A model generated the notes under the pieces. The model worked only from the letters and a program-made list of their open reading frames with translations, was not told the origin of the DNA and did not search any database. Shown piece by piece: positions 39,491-48,523 of a DNA stretch of 64,000 nucleotides. This stretch comes from Frankia casuarinae (GTDB lineage Bacteria > Actinomycetota > Actinomycetes > Frankiales > Frankiaceae): assembly GCF_000013345.1 (NCBI RefSeq), contig NC_007777.1, forward strand, positions 5,332,001 to 5,396,000. The letters are read 5' to 3'. How positions within the stretch are numbered: position 1 is the stretch's first letter; each line of letters begins with the position of its first letter. The translations under genes and the position numbers were made by a program.

Positions 39491-40664
39491 CGCCGGCCGC
39501 GGAGTTCGCTCGAATGGCGGTCAGTTCCTCGGTGACGTCGATGCCGACGGGACACCAGGTGATGCACCGTCCGCAGCCGACGCATCCGGACGTTCCGAAC
39601 TGGTCGTGCCAGGTGCCGAACTTGTGGGTCAACCACTGGCGGTAGCGGGAGCGTCCGGAGGCACGGACGTTGCCGCCGTGGAGGTAGGAGTGGTCCAGCG
39701 AGAAGCAGGACTCCCAGCTGCGCCAGCGCTCCGCCTCACTTCCGGTGAGGTCGCTGACGTCCTCCACCGAGGTGCAGAAGCAGGTTGGGCACACCATCGT
39801 GCAGTTGCCGCAGCTCAGGCACCGCTGCGCCACCTCGTCCCACCGTGGATGTTCGAGGTTGTCCGCGAGCAGGTCACGCAGGTCGGCCGCGTCGACGGTG
39901 CGTCCCATCCGGTCGGCCGCCCCATCCACGGCCGCCTGGGCCGCGCTCCGGTCGGCGGCTTCGCCCGGGCGCCCCGCCAGCTCGCCCAGTATCTCGACAC
40001 CCCGAGGGGTGCCCGCCTCGACGAGCAGCCGGTGGTCACCGGCCAGGACTTCGCTGAGGACCAAGTCGTAGCCCTCCCGCACCGCCGGGCCCGTGTTCAT
40101 CGACACGCAGAAGCAGGTCCCACCCGGCTCGTGGCAGTTCACCGCGACGATGAACACATCGCTGCGGCGAGCAGCGTAGTCGCGGTCGGCGTGGCGCCCC
40201 CCGAGCAGGATCCGGTCCTGGGTCGCGATGGCCTGCAGCTCACAGGAACGGACGTCGAGGAATGCCACCGCTGCCCGCGGTAGCGGTTCCTCCGCCACCT
40301 CGAAGCCGCCGTCCCCGAAGCCGCCGTCCCCGAAGCCGCCATCGCCGAAGCCGCCATCGCCGTCGCGGCGGGTCGTCAGCAGGCGCAGCCGGGGCGGCAG
40401 CAGGTTCTGCTTCCACGAATGCGGCCCCACCGCGTAACCGAACAGCGCCGCGTCGCGACGACGCTCGAGCCGGTAACGACCCGCCTCCTGGACATCGGTC
40501 CACCCCACCGGGAGCTGCGCCGCGCTACTGATCTTGTCGTACACGATCGCGCCATCCCGCACCGTCGGGCCGACGACCTGATACCCGCGTGCACGCAGCA
40601 CGTCAACGAGCGTCCCGAGCACCGCCGGCTCGACGACGAGCTCGGCCACACCTGCGTCCGTCAC
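39477..40664 (-). CDS. hydB: Group 3b hydrogenase Fe-S subunit (HydB)
   Basis: Electron-relay subunit of 395 residues. The C-terminal third has two cysteine clusters, [16 protein letters not shown] and [14 protein letters not shown], for [4Fe-4S] centres. The N-terminal part contains a GDGGF repeat (four units) at about 100-120. GTG 40664 is chosen because GGAGG lies 5 bases upstream; the open frame extends much further but without similarity. First gene of the hydrogenase operon, so its promoter should lie in 40665-40900. Confidence 0.9.
   Translation of the reverse strand: MTDAGVAELVVEPAVLGTLVDVLRARGYQVVGPTVRDGAIVYDKISSAAQLPVGWTDVQEAGRYRLERRRDAALFGYAVGPHSWKQNLLPPRLRLLTTRRDGDGGFGDGGFGDGGFGDGGFEVAEEPLPRAAVAFLDVRSCELQAIATQDRILLGGRHADRDYAARRSDVFIVAVNCHEPGGTCFCVSMNTGPAVREGYDLVLSEVLAGDHRLLVEAGTPRGVEILGELAGRPGEAADRSAAQAAVDGAADRMGRTVDAADLRDLLADNLEHPRWDEVAQRCLSCGNCTMVCPTCFCTSVEDVSDLTGSEAERWRSWESCFSLDHSYLHGGNVRASGRSRYRQWLTHKFGTWHDQFGTSGCVGCGRCITWCPVGIDVTEELTAIRANSAAGDDVG
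40305..40364. repeat. 15-base tandem repeat, 4 copies, in hydB
   Basis: Unit GCCGCCGTCCCCGAA (two exact, two with point changes); encodes GDGGF-type units and keeps the frame. Confidence 0.9.
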
Positions 40665-40907
40665 CTCACCCTCCACTCCCCGGACAGCGGTAACCTTCTG
40701 TGGCGAGTTCCATACCCCTGGGTGCCGTCGGGGAACATGCGCTTCAGGTGGGGATCCCCGCCCTGGTAGCGATGGACGCCGCGGACGGCCCGACCGCGAT
40801 CCGCGCCGCCGGCGGCGGGTTGTCGACCGAGGCTTGCGGGACCGGGTCTTGCGGGGATGTGCCCGTCGTCCTGGCGCCGCGGCGGCTGGAGCCGAAGACT
40901 GGACGGC

Positions 40908-41825
40908 ATGAAGTCGTCGGCTGATCCCTGGGATAGGCCGGTACGGGTCGTAGGTGCCGCCGGTGGGGTGCTGTGGCGGCCCACGCGGGACGGGCGGCAG
41001 ATCGCGGTCGTGCACCGGCCACGGTACGACGACTGGTCCCTGCCCAAGGGCAAGCTGCGTCGGCGGGAACATCCGTTGCTCGGTGCGTTGCGGGAGGTCG
41101 AGGAGGAGACTGGTTACCGGGCCTGGCTCGGGCCCCCGCTCGGCGAGTACCGCTACCTGACGGACGGCGGCAGGACGGTGAAGACGGTCCGGTACTGGGC
41201 GATGCAGGCCCGTTCCGGCACGTTCGTCCCCACCCGGGAGGTGGACAGGCTTGCCTGGCTGGCGAAGGGGGATGCGGCGCGCCGGGTCAGCTACGACACC
41301 GACCGCCACGTCCTCGCCGAGTTTGGTCGGCTGCCGGCGCCGACGGCCGCACTCGTCGTCATCCGCCACGCTCGGGCCGCCCACCATCGGCGCTGGGACG
41401 GGCCTGACCGGCTACGCCCGCTCGATGAGCGCGGCCGGGCCCAGGCGAACGCACTGGTGCCGCTGCTGACCAGCCTGGGGATTCGCCTGTTGATCAGCGC
41501 CGACCTGCCCTGCTGCACCGCCACGCTCGCCCCGTACGCGCGCGCGGCCGGGCTCGCCGTCGAACCGGAGCCGGCGCTGGCGGACACCGGCTATCCCGGA
41601 TCGGAGGCGAGGGTGGTCGCTACCTTGATGGGGCTCGCGGCGTCCGGGACTCCGACGGCGATCTGTAGCCAGCGCACCATCGTTGCCGACCTGATCCGAC
41701 GGCTCCTGGACGGCTGGTGCTGGCCGGTCCCGGACCAGCTCGGGGTACGGGAGGGCGGCTTCTGGCTGCTGCACTGCCCTCCCGGCAGGCTGGTCGCAGC
41801 GGAACGTCACGATCCCGTAGCATGA
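40908..41825 (+). CDS. NUDIX hydrolase-histidine phosphatase fusion (MutT1-like)
   Basis: A 305-residue two-domain protein as in mycobacterial MutT1. Residues ~12-135 are NUDIX with the box spanning GKLRRREHPLLGALREVEEETGY; residues ~145-305 are a histidine phosphatase domain with the RHA motif (VVIRHARAAHHRRW). MutT1 hydrolyses 8-oxo-GTP/dGTP and diadenosine polyphosphates. In this copy the canonical RHG is RHA, as in MutT1. ATG 40908 is the only start close to the domain; the ribosome site is weak. Confidence 0.88.
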   Translation: MKSSADPWDRPVRVVGAAGGVLWRPTRDGRQIAVVHRPRYDDWSLPKGKLRRREHPLLGALREVEEETGYRAWLGPPLGEYRYLTDGGRTVKTVRYWAMQARSGTFVPTREVDRLAWLAKGDAARRVSYDTDRHVLAEFGRLPAPTAALVVIRHARAAHHRRWDGPDRLRPLDERGRAQANALVPLLTSLGIRLLISADLPCCTATLAPYARAAGLAVEPEPALADTGYPGSEARVVATLMGLAASGTPTAICSQRTIVADLIRRLLDGWCWPVPDQLGVREGGFWLLHCPPGRLVAAERHDPVA

Positions 41826-41879
41826 TTAGCCTGACGGTGCGTGTTTGTCACGCATGCAGGGTTGAACCCGTCGTCCTTT

Positions 41880-42590
41880 TCAGCCGGTGCCGCTGCGGGC
41901 CTCCTCGGGAGGGTGGCGGACCTCGGCGTCCGGTCCCGGGTAGACGAAGCTGACGTGCCCGGTGTCGGACCAGCGGACGGTGAACGGTGGGTCGCCGGCA
42001 GGCGAGCGCACCTCAAGGATCTCCCCAAGGCGGTCCGGTTGCGTGACGGTGGGACGGTGGACAACCAGGGTGTCGCCGGGATGGGCGCGCATCGCCCTAC
42101 GCCGGGGCGGCAGTTCGAGCGCCAGCTCGACGGGCTCCTCGCCGGTGGTAGCCAGCGGTGGGGCCTCGCGGTGGGGGGCAAAGACCTCATCGGCGAGCGG
42201 GTGTACCAGCTCGGCCATCTCGTGCTCGGTGCGGATGAGCAGATCGTCGACGGACAGCAGGCCGACGAGCCGGCGGCCGTCGACGACCGGGAGCCGGCGG
42301 ATCGCGTGGTCACGGAAGATTTCGTAGGCCCGTTCGAGGTCAACGCCGGACGGTACGGTGATGACCTCGGTGGTCATGAGGGCGTCGATCCGGCTGTCCG
42401 TCGGGATACCGCGGGCAACGCCGCGTAGCACGATGTCGCGGTCGGTGACGATCCCGACCAGGCGGTCGTTCTCCATGACGAGGAGCGCGCCCACGCCCTG
42501 CCGTTCCATCTGCGCCGCCGCGTCCCGAACCGTGGTGGACCGCTCCACGGTGACCGGCAGCCGGACGATCGTGCTACGAATGTCGGCCAT
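41880..42590 (-). CDS. CBS-pair protein with DUF1918 domain
   Basis: A 236-residue cytoplasmic protein. Residues ~8-130 are two CBS motifs (GALLVMENDRLVGIVTDRDI and the second with LPVVDGRRLVGLLSVDDLL), usually an adenine-nucleotide sensor; residues ~170-230 match the small SH3-like DUF1918 domain (MRAHPGDTLVVHRP, then RWSDTGHVSFVYPGPD). ATG 42590 follows GGAGGGG by 6 bases. Converges on the MutT1-like gene. Partner unknown. Confidence 0.88.
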   Translation of the reverse strand: MADIRSTIVRLPVTVERSTTVRDAAAQMERQGVGALLVMENDRLVGIVTDRDIVLRGVARGIPTDSRIDALMTTEVITVPSGVDLERAYEIFRDHAIRRLPVVDGRRLVGLLSVDDLLIRTEHEMAELVHPLADEVFAPHREAPPLATTGEEPVELALELPPRRRAMRAHPGDTLVVHRPTVTQPDRLGEILEVRSPAGDPPFTVRWSDTGHVSFVYPGPDAEVRHPPEEARSGTG

Positions 42591-43222
42591 GCTTACCCCT
42601 CCAGGAAGGTGCTCGCCCCCGGGCAGTGACCCCTGGCCCCAGCCCCGCGCCGGCCGAGCAGCCCCGCCGCGGACGTCCGCGCCTGCGACCTGGGCAGACC
42701 CAACAGATCGGACCAGTTCCGCCGAGGGCGCTGGCGTTCCATGCTCGCCATCTGGTTGTTCCGTCCTGGCGGCAGGCAGCTGCCCGGCCCAGCCTGCGCC
42801 ACACACGCCCGCCTGCCGGACGCCGCCGGCCCGTTGTAGACGGGCCCAGATGCCACCGGATGAGCGTCGCCAGACGGTCGCCGAGTCGCGCGGGTAAGGT
42901 CACAATCTTCTCTTCCCCCTAGAAGAATGCAGATCATCACCCAGTGTGTCCATTCTGACCACTTTCAGTCTCTACCCACGCCTGGCTCGCCCGAACCACA
43001 GACCGGCCAGATCCAGGCCCACGACGGGCTAGCTCGCCCCGGCCGCTCCATCTCGGCAGGACGCCGATGATCGCCATCTATCCGCTCAGGTGCGCGCTGC
43101 CCCCGGTCGGATCACCCCCACGGGCGTGGGGAGGACCGAGGTGGTATCTGCCCGGCAGAGCGGGCAGGCACAGTAGTGACCAAAGCTTCACCGTATGCTT
43201 TCGCCTGGATCAGGGTTTCGAC
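42591..43222. other. Intergenic region, CBS protein to DoxX protein
   Basis: About 630 bases between divergent genes. A minus-strand open frame at 42593-42940 has neither similarity nor a ribosome site that I trust. The stretch after 42900 is lower in G+C and probably holds the promoters. Confidence 0.4.
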
Positions 43223-43816
43223 ATGAAACTGCTCGCTACGCGGCACCGGGCATCCCTCCACCTGGCACCCGCCACCCCCGCACCGCCCGACGCCTCCCAC
43301 CCGGGCCCGTCCCGCACGGGCCCGTCCCACACGGCCGTGTCCGCAGCCGACCTCGGGCTGCTGCTGCTTCGGATGACCTTCGGTCTGCTGCTCGCCGGGC
43401 ACGGTGCGCAGAAGCTCTTCGGCATGTTCGGCGGCCACGGCCTCACCGCGACCGGCAAGGGATTCGCCCAGCTGGGTTACCATCCCGGCACCTTCTTCGC
43501 CGGGCTGGCCGGCGCGTCCGAGTTCCTCGGCGGCCTCGGCCTGGCGGTGGGCCTGCTGACTCCGTTGGCGGCCGCGGCCGTGATCGGTGTGATGATCAAC
43601 GCAATGATCGTGACCGCACCAAACGGACTGTGGGAAACCGACGGCGGCATGGAGTACCCGCTGTGCGTCGCGGTGGTCGCGATCACGGTGGCTGCGGTCG
43701 GTGCCGGGCGGCTGGCGCTCGACCGCCTCTTCCGGCGGCGCGACGGCGGGCTGCCCGAGGCGGCCTTCGCCCTCGGCCTCGGCGGCATCAGCGCCGCCAT
43801 CGTGCTGGCGGTCTAG
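43223..43816 (+). CDS. DoxX-family membrane protein
   Basis: A 197-residue protein with four predicted membrane helices from about residue 45. The DoxX signature GLLLAGHGAQKLFGMFGGHG and AGASEFLGGLGL are clear. The first 40 residues are a Pro/His-rich extension. In the family, members take part in thiosulfate/quinone or redox stress membrane complexes (for example with SodA and SseA in mycobacteria); the role here is open. Confidence 0.88.
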   Translation: MKLLATRHRASLHLAPATPAPPDASHPGPSRTGPSHTAVSAADLGLLLLRMTFGLLLAGHGAQKLFGMFGGHGLTATGKGFAQLGYHPGTFFAGLAGASEFLGGLGLAVGLLTPLAAAAVIGVMINAMIVTAPNGLWETDGGMEYPLCVAVVAITVAAVGAGRLALDRLFRRRDGGLPEAAFALGLGGISAAIVLAV

Positions 43817-44035
43817 ACCGAACTTACGTGATCTTTCTCTGCCGAAAGCGGCCGTGGCCAGAGTGTTCGAAGAGTTCGAGTCGGCACGCTCGAACCAGCG
43901 TTCGAAAGTGGACTTACCTTTACAAGAACAACCGCTCTTCCCTAGGGCCTGCAGACCACCGTTGCCCGTAAACGTAGCCAAACGATGGCTCATTACCGTA
44001 CTCTTACCTGTGACATAAGGTGAGGGAGTAGTGAC

Positions 44036-46465
44036 GTGCTTTTGGATGGACCGGCAGCGCGCATCCCCGCCACCGCTGCGTCGACCGCCGGCACGTCGAC
44101 CGCCGGCACGTCGACCGCCCATCCTCCGACGACCGCCTCGTCGACGCGAGACGCCGACCCGCTGCCAGAACCGTCGGCCCTCGGTCAAGCCGTCCTGCTC
44201 GGGATGGAGATCGACGGAGTCCAGCGACAGATCCAGCACCTGACCGACGTGCTGAAGCAGTTACGCCGCCACCGCCAGCACTGGGAAGCCGGTGGCCGGG
44301 CCGAGCAGAGTGTGGTCCGAGTGCTGGTCGGTATGGACGACGCAGGGTGGCACGTGCTGCCGGACCGACGGTGGCCAGGCACCCGCCGGGCCAACATCGA
44401 CGTGATCGTGGTGGGGCCTGGCGGAGTCTTCGTGGTAGACGTGAAGAACTGGCGAGAGATCACCGTCGAACGCGGCCGGTTATGGCGTGGCGACGCCGAC
44501 GCGGACGACGACGTCCGCAAACTTCTGGATCAGACCGTAGCGGTGGAGGAGGTGCTGGTAGAGGCAGGTCTGCCACCGACCGAGGTGGTTCCGCTGCTGG
44601 TTCTGGCCAGGCGGAAAAACGTCCGGGCACAACTCGACCGGGTGACGGTGCTCGGCGAGCAGGACCTGACCCGCGACCTGGCGCGTCGTGGCGCACGCCT
44701 GGCACCGGACCTCGTTGAACAACTACTGGACCGTCTGGCACGCGGTTGCCCGCCGATGCCCCGCGCCGCCGCCGTCACCACCGTCACGGTCGCCGAGGCG
44801 CCGACCTCACGGTCTGTCCGCCGTCCGGTCGCGCGCCGGGCAGGTCCCTCTTCGAACGGTACGGCCGCGACCGAAAGCCCAGCCGCTATCGAGCGGCCCA
44901 CTCAGGCCTACTGTCCGGCTCCGGCCGGGCGTCCGACTTCTTCCGAGCCGCTGTCGCCGCCCGAGCAATCGGTTCCACCAGATCAGGATGCGCTGCTGAG
45001 CCGCGAGGAGCTGTGGCAAGAACTTCTCGACGCCGCCGCCCGAGAGCCGATCGAGACGTGGATGACCTGGCTGCACCCGACGCAGGCCCGCCTGGCCGGC
45101 CGGCAGTGGTCGGGTCCGGCCCGCGTCCGCGGCGCGGCCGGTACCGGCAAGACGGTTATCGCGTTGCACCGCGCCAAGTATCTGGCCGCCCGCGGGGAAC
45201 GGGTGTTGTTCACCTCGCTGGTGCGTACGCTGGGGCCGGTCTACCGCGCACTGCTGACCCGGATGGCCCCCGAGCACGTCGACCGGATCGAGTTCGCCAC
45301 CGTCCACGCCGTCGCCACACGTTGTCTTCGCGAACACGGCTTGGCAGACCGGCACCAGCAGGAGGCCGCCGACACCTGTTTCTGGCGCGCCTGGGGGCAG
45401 GTCGGGCAGTTCTCGGTTCTGCCCGGGCTCGGCCTGGCTCCCGGGTATTGGAAGGACGAGATCGCGACAGTCGTCAAGGGCCGAGGCCTGACCGACTTCG
45501 AGCAGTACGCCAAGCTGGCACGCGTCGGGCGCAGCACTCCCTTGCAACCGACCCACCGGCGTGCGGTGTGGGAGCTGTACGAACGGTACGAGCAGCTCCG
45601 GACAGAGCGCGGCGTCCTCGATCGCGACGACGTGCTGCTCCTGGCTCGCGACCTGGTGCGCGAGAGTTCCGACACCCGGTACGACGCGGTGATCGTTGAC
45701 GAGGTACAGGACCTGACGTGCGTCGGTCTGCAACTGCTGCATGCCTTCGTCGGCGACAAGCCGGACGGCCTGCTCGTGGTCGGCGATGGCCAGCAGTCCA
45801 TCTATCCCGGCGGTTTCACCCTCGCCGAGGCCGGCGTCGCCGTCGTCGGACGCTCCACCGTGCTCGGGAGAAACTACCGTAATCGCGAGAAGATCCTGCG
45901 CTACGCTCAGGCGGTAGTCGCCGACGACAGCTTCGACGACCTCGACGGCGTCCAGGAACGCGGGCGGCGCGAGGTCGACGTCGACCGGCCGGGAGGCGAG
46001 ATCCGCGAGGTCACGGTGTCGGGCACCGTGGCGCAGGATGCGGCGCTCTGCGAGCACCTCGTGGAGTTCCATGACAATCGGAACGTCCGTTACGGCGATA
46101 TGGCGGTGCTCGTGCCGACGAACGCCGCGGCTGCGCGGTGGCTGCGCGTCCTCACCGAGCGGGGCATTCCAGCGGTTTCCCTCAAGGAGTATGACGGAAC
46201 CAGCTGTGAGGCGGTCAAGGTCGGGACGTACCACCGGGTCAAGAGCCTCGACTTCGCCCATGTCTGTATTCCCGACCGCAACCTCTTCCCAAAGCCGCGG
46301 CGGCCGTCCGAATCGGCCGACGCGTTTCGCGAGCGAACCCAGTTGGAACGCCGACAGATGTACGTGGCCATCACGAGGGCACGAGACAGCGTGTGGGCCG
46401 GTATCCGCGAGGTACCCGACTCGGACCACTCGATCCCCGCCGAGATCGGACACAGCTCCAGGTAG
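44036..46465 (+). CDS. NERD-domain UvrD/Rep-type helicase
   Basis: An 809-residue protein. After a repeat-like Thr/Ala N terminus, residues ~100-215 form a NERD (nuclease-related) domain with NIDVIVVGPGGVFVVDVKNW. From ~330 a superfamily 1 helicase follows: Walker A GAAGTGKT at 366-373, Walker B DEVQDL at 555-560, motif around YHRVKSLDFAHV and the C-terminal RRQMYVAITRARDSVW. Such fusions occur in DNA repair and in some phage-defence loci. GTG 44036 follows AGGGAG by 7 bases. It stands alone, beside an IS607 relic region. Confidence 0.88.
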   Translation: MLLDGPAARIPATAASTAGTSTAGTSTAHPPTTASSTRDADPLPEPSALGQAVLLGMEIDGVQRQIQHLTDVLKQLRRHRQHWEAGGRAEQSVVRVLVGMDDAGWHVLPDRRWPGTRRANIDVIVVGPGGVFVVDVKNWREITVERGRLWRGDADADDDVRKLLDQTVAVEEVLVEAGLPPTEVVPLLVLARRKNVRAQLDRVTVLGEQDLTRDLARRGARLAPDLVEQLLDRLARGCPPMPRAAAVTTVTVAEAPTSRSVRRPVARRAGPSSNGTAATESPAAIERPTQAYCPAPAGRPTSSEPLSPPEQSVPPDQDALLSREELWQELLDAAAREPIETWMTWLHPTQARLAGRQWSGPARVRGAAGTGKTVIALHRAKYLAARGERVLFTSLVRTLGPVYRALLTRMAPEHVDRIEFATVHAVATRCLREHGLADRHQQEAADTCFWRAWGQVGQFSVLPGLGLAPGYWKDEIATVVKGRGLTDFEQYAKLARVGRSTPLQPTHRRAVWELYERYEQLRTERGVLDRDDVLLLARDLVRESSDTRYDAVIVDEVQDLTCVGLQLLHAFVGDKPDGLLVVGDGQQSIYPGGFTLAEAGVAVVGRSTVLGRNYRNREKILRYAQAVVADDSFDDLDGVQERGRREVDVDRPGGEIREVTVSGTVAQDAALCEHLVEFHDNRNVRYGDMAVLVPTNAAAARWLRVLTERGIPAVSLKEYDGTSCEAVKVGTYHRVKSLDFAHVCIPDRNLFPKPRRPSESADAFRERTQLERRQMYVAITRARDSVWAGIREVPDSDHSIPAEIGHSSR

Positions 46466-46930
46466 GAACTCTGGTTCGATTCCCCCCAAAAGCGGACAGT
46501 GGTTAACTGGTTTGATATATTTAGGTAATATCCGTGCGCCACCGTCTCCGACATGTGACGCTACGTACGCGAGATACGCTTCCATCACTAGCTCTGGGGG
46601 GAGAGGTGTTGTGGCCCTCATGCCTGTGACTCGGATGGTTGAACGGCCCCATCCGGAACAGGGAATACGGAGATCAAGGAAGCGATCGTTCCTGTCTATT
46701 GAGACTTCCACGCACCCGTTTACTGGTCCGATCGGGTAGAAAAATTGGCCAGGAGCGCAGCCGGCAGTCGAGAAAATTCCGGCCGGAACGTGCGGTGTTC
46801 TCTCCACGCCGGCACACGCAGAGATGCCTCCTGCTAACTCCTGTTTTCCGATGGCCAGGTCTTTCTCGAAACCATACGAACCTACTCCAGCCAGGAGAGG
46901 TTTCCCCCGCAAGCCAGAATGGAGCAGACC
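46466..46930. other. Intergenic region with AT-rich patch
   Basis: About 465 bases; the patch around 46508-46532 (TTTGATATATTTAGGTAATA) is strikingly AT-rich for this genome and could be a promoter or transferred DNA. No gene seen. Confidence 0.4.
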
Positions 46931-47233
46931 ATGGCGGAAATTGACCTCGGATTGGCCACGGACTGGGATGAGGGCGACACCCACGGCCGAATCAGGTTGA
47001 GGCAGAACCAGAAGTACCCGAACTCGCCCAAGAAGGATGTGCTCATCAGCTCACCGGTGAGCATCGAACTCTCGGTCAACACAAACTACTCCACCTCCCA
47101 GGAAGCCGACAAGATCTTCTTCACGACCCACCACGGCAACCAGAAAAAGATCATCGCAATACTGGACTCCAACGGAGACCTCTACATCGCTGGCCGCGTG
47201 ATCGAAGGGCAGTCGAACCTGTCCTACGAGTAG
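46931..47233 (+). CDS. Small protein of unknown family, atypical base use
   Basis: A 100-residue soluble protein, MAEIDLGLATDWDEGDTHGR at the start, rich in Asn, Lys, Ser and Thr with a beta-strand-like pattern (DVLISSPVSIELSVNTNYST). Codons with A or T in the third place are more frequent than in neighbours, which suggests acquisition. ATG 46931 follows GGAG by 6 bases; ATG 46919 is an alternative. The following sequence is an IS607 remnant, so the gene may be cargo or a neighbour of a mobile element. Confidence 0.6.
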   Translation: MAEIDLGLATDWDEGDTHGRIRLRQNQKYPNSPKKDVLISSPVSIELSVNTNYSTSQEADKIFFTTHHGNQKKIIAILDSNGDLYIAGRVIEGQSNLSYE

Positions 47234-47249
47234 CCCGACAGCTCGGGGT

Positions 47250-47646
47250 GGGCCGGCACCGCCGCGCCCACCCCGGCACGGACGTCGCTGCCATGCTCGC
47301 CCCGCTGGGCCGGCGGCTGCTGGTCGTCGACCCGGCCGAGGTCGACGACGACCTGGTGCGCGACGTCACCGAGATCCTGACGTCGCTGTGCGCCCGGCCG
47401 CACGCAAGCCTGACACTGTCCGAACTCACGTTCACCTGCCAGTCCTGCGGGCTGGTAGGCGACCGCGACCTGAACGCCGCGGTCAACCTGTCCAACCTCG
47501 TCGCCGCCAGTACATCGGAGACGGTAAACGCCCGTGGAGCCGACCGTAAGACCCCGTCCGCGGGGCGGGCGGCTGGGAAACGGGAACCCGGCACGGCTCC
47601 GGCCGGTCAGACCGGGAGTGCCTCACCGCAAGGTGAGGCGGCATGA
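47250..47646 (+). pseudogene. Chimeric IS607 remnant: TnpA end joined to TnpB end
   Basis: A single open frame that reads the C-terminal end of an IS607 resolvase (LLVVDPAEVDDDLVRDVTEI, LTSLCA) and then directly the zinc-ribbon and tail of a TnpB nuclease (FTCQSCGLVGDRDLNAAVNL, ETVNARGADRK). The TnpA catalytic core and the whole RuvC core of TnpB are deleted. Only one CxxC of the TnpB zinc finger remains. Two GC-rich hairpins follow at 47621-47665 and may be the end of the element's omega-RNA region. Confidence 0.8.
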
Positions 47647-47665
47647 GCGCCGCTATCGGGCGCTC
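47621..47665 (+). other. Twin hairpins at the end of the TnpB remnant
   Basis: First stem CCTCACC/GGTGAGG with a GCAA tetraloop, second GAGCGCC/GGCGCTC with a 7-base loop. TnpB omega-RNAs derive from just this position (3' end of tnpB to the right end of the element), so these may be an RNA scaffold relic. Confidence 0.35.
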
Positions 47666-47695
47666 TTATGCAACGGTTACTCCGATCCCCACGTC

Positions 47696-47737
47696 ACTCC
47701 CCTATGTCCCCTCCCCTGTGTCCCCTCCCCTGTGTCC
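47696..47737. repeat. 14-base tandem repeat, 3 copies
   Basis: Unit CCTCCCCTGTGTCC (two exact, one with changes) in the non-coding stretch after the IS607 relic. The rest of 47738-48133 has no gene that I can support. Confidence 0.85.
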
Positions 47738-48133
47738 ACGCCGCGATGTCCCGGTCCGACGCGATGCTGTGAGGGCGCGTGCTCGTCGAGTCGGCCGCGT
47801 TGTCCGGCCTCCACACACGGCCGAACACCTGGTAGGACTGCCCCCGGGCACCGAGGAGGCGGCCCCGCCAGCACCGGGACTGGCGGATAGGAGGCCCTTC
47901 CGCGTCTGACGCGGCCCCGCCGCCCATCGGCCAGCCAGGTGGCGGTGCTCATCCAGAAGCATAACCGGCAAGATCATTATGCTCCGTCCGTCTGTGGCTA
48001 CATAACGAACAACCCAGCCCCCGCCAGGTCGGGCGAAGCCCGACACTCGGGGGTCCGGGGGTCGCCCCCCGGGCAGGCATAACGGCCGATGGCGCAGCCG
48101 ATCAAAGATCGGCAAGCAGCCGAAGCCGGCGCG

Positions 48134-48206
48134 TGGAGACGAGGGGACTCGAACCCCTAACCCCTGCCTTGCAAAGGCAGTGCTCTGCCAATTGAGCTAC
48201 GCCCCC
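48134..48206 (-). tRNA. tRNA-Ala (anticodon TGC)
   Basis: 73-base tRNA: acceptor GGGGGCG/CGTCTCC with discriminator A, D-arm GCTCAATTGGCAGAGC, anticodon arm CTGCCTTTGCAAGGCAG with TGC, and T-loop GGTTCGAGTCC. The 3' CCA is not encoded. No duplicate 3' end marking an integrated island was noticed nearby. Confidence 0.95.
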
Positions 48207-48403
48207 CGCGGGACGCACTCCGGCCGGGACGGAACCACCCGACGATGACCACCTCGGCGAAGCGCTTCACAAGCGTACGGCATGACGGTCTCCTCGGACG
48301 TTGGTCCGGCACGGGAACCATAGGGGGACACCGATGCTCGGGTTGATCCGGTCTTCCGGCGATCACAGTGCCCGCCTACGACCATCGGGCCCCGCGGGCG
48401 CCC

Positions 48404-48450
48404 TGTGGATAACCGGGCCGCGACTCCCCCAATCGCCACCCTGTGGATAA
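48404..48450. promoter_or_regulatory. Two consensus DnaA boxes
   Basis: Two copies of CCTGTGGATAACCGG, 38 bases apart; each contains the exact reverse of TTATCCACA. They lie between the tRNA and the 3' end of the ParA gene, in a stretch (48207-48523) otherwise without a gene. Confidence 0.55.
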
Positions 48451-48523
48451 CCGGCCCGCCGACGCCGCCGTCAGCGATGGCTACGGCTACGGCCGTGCCG
48501 GCACCGGCCGCGAGGCCCGTCGG

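Noticed and set aside
42593-42940. Small minus-strand gene upstream of the CBS protein
   Set aside because: No ribosome site, no recognisable domain, composition like shadow frames.
48134-48206. tRNA-Ala as the attachment site of an integrated island
   Set aside because: No integrase gene and no repeated tRNA 3' end were seen nearby.
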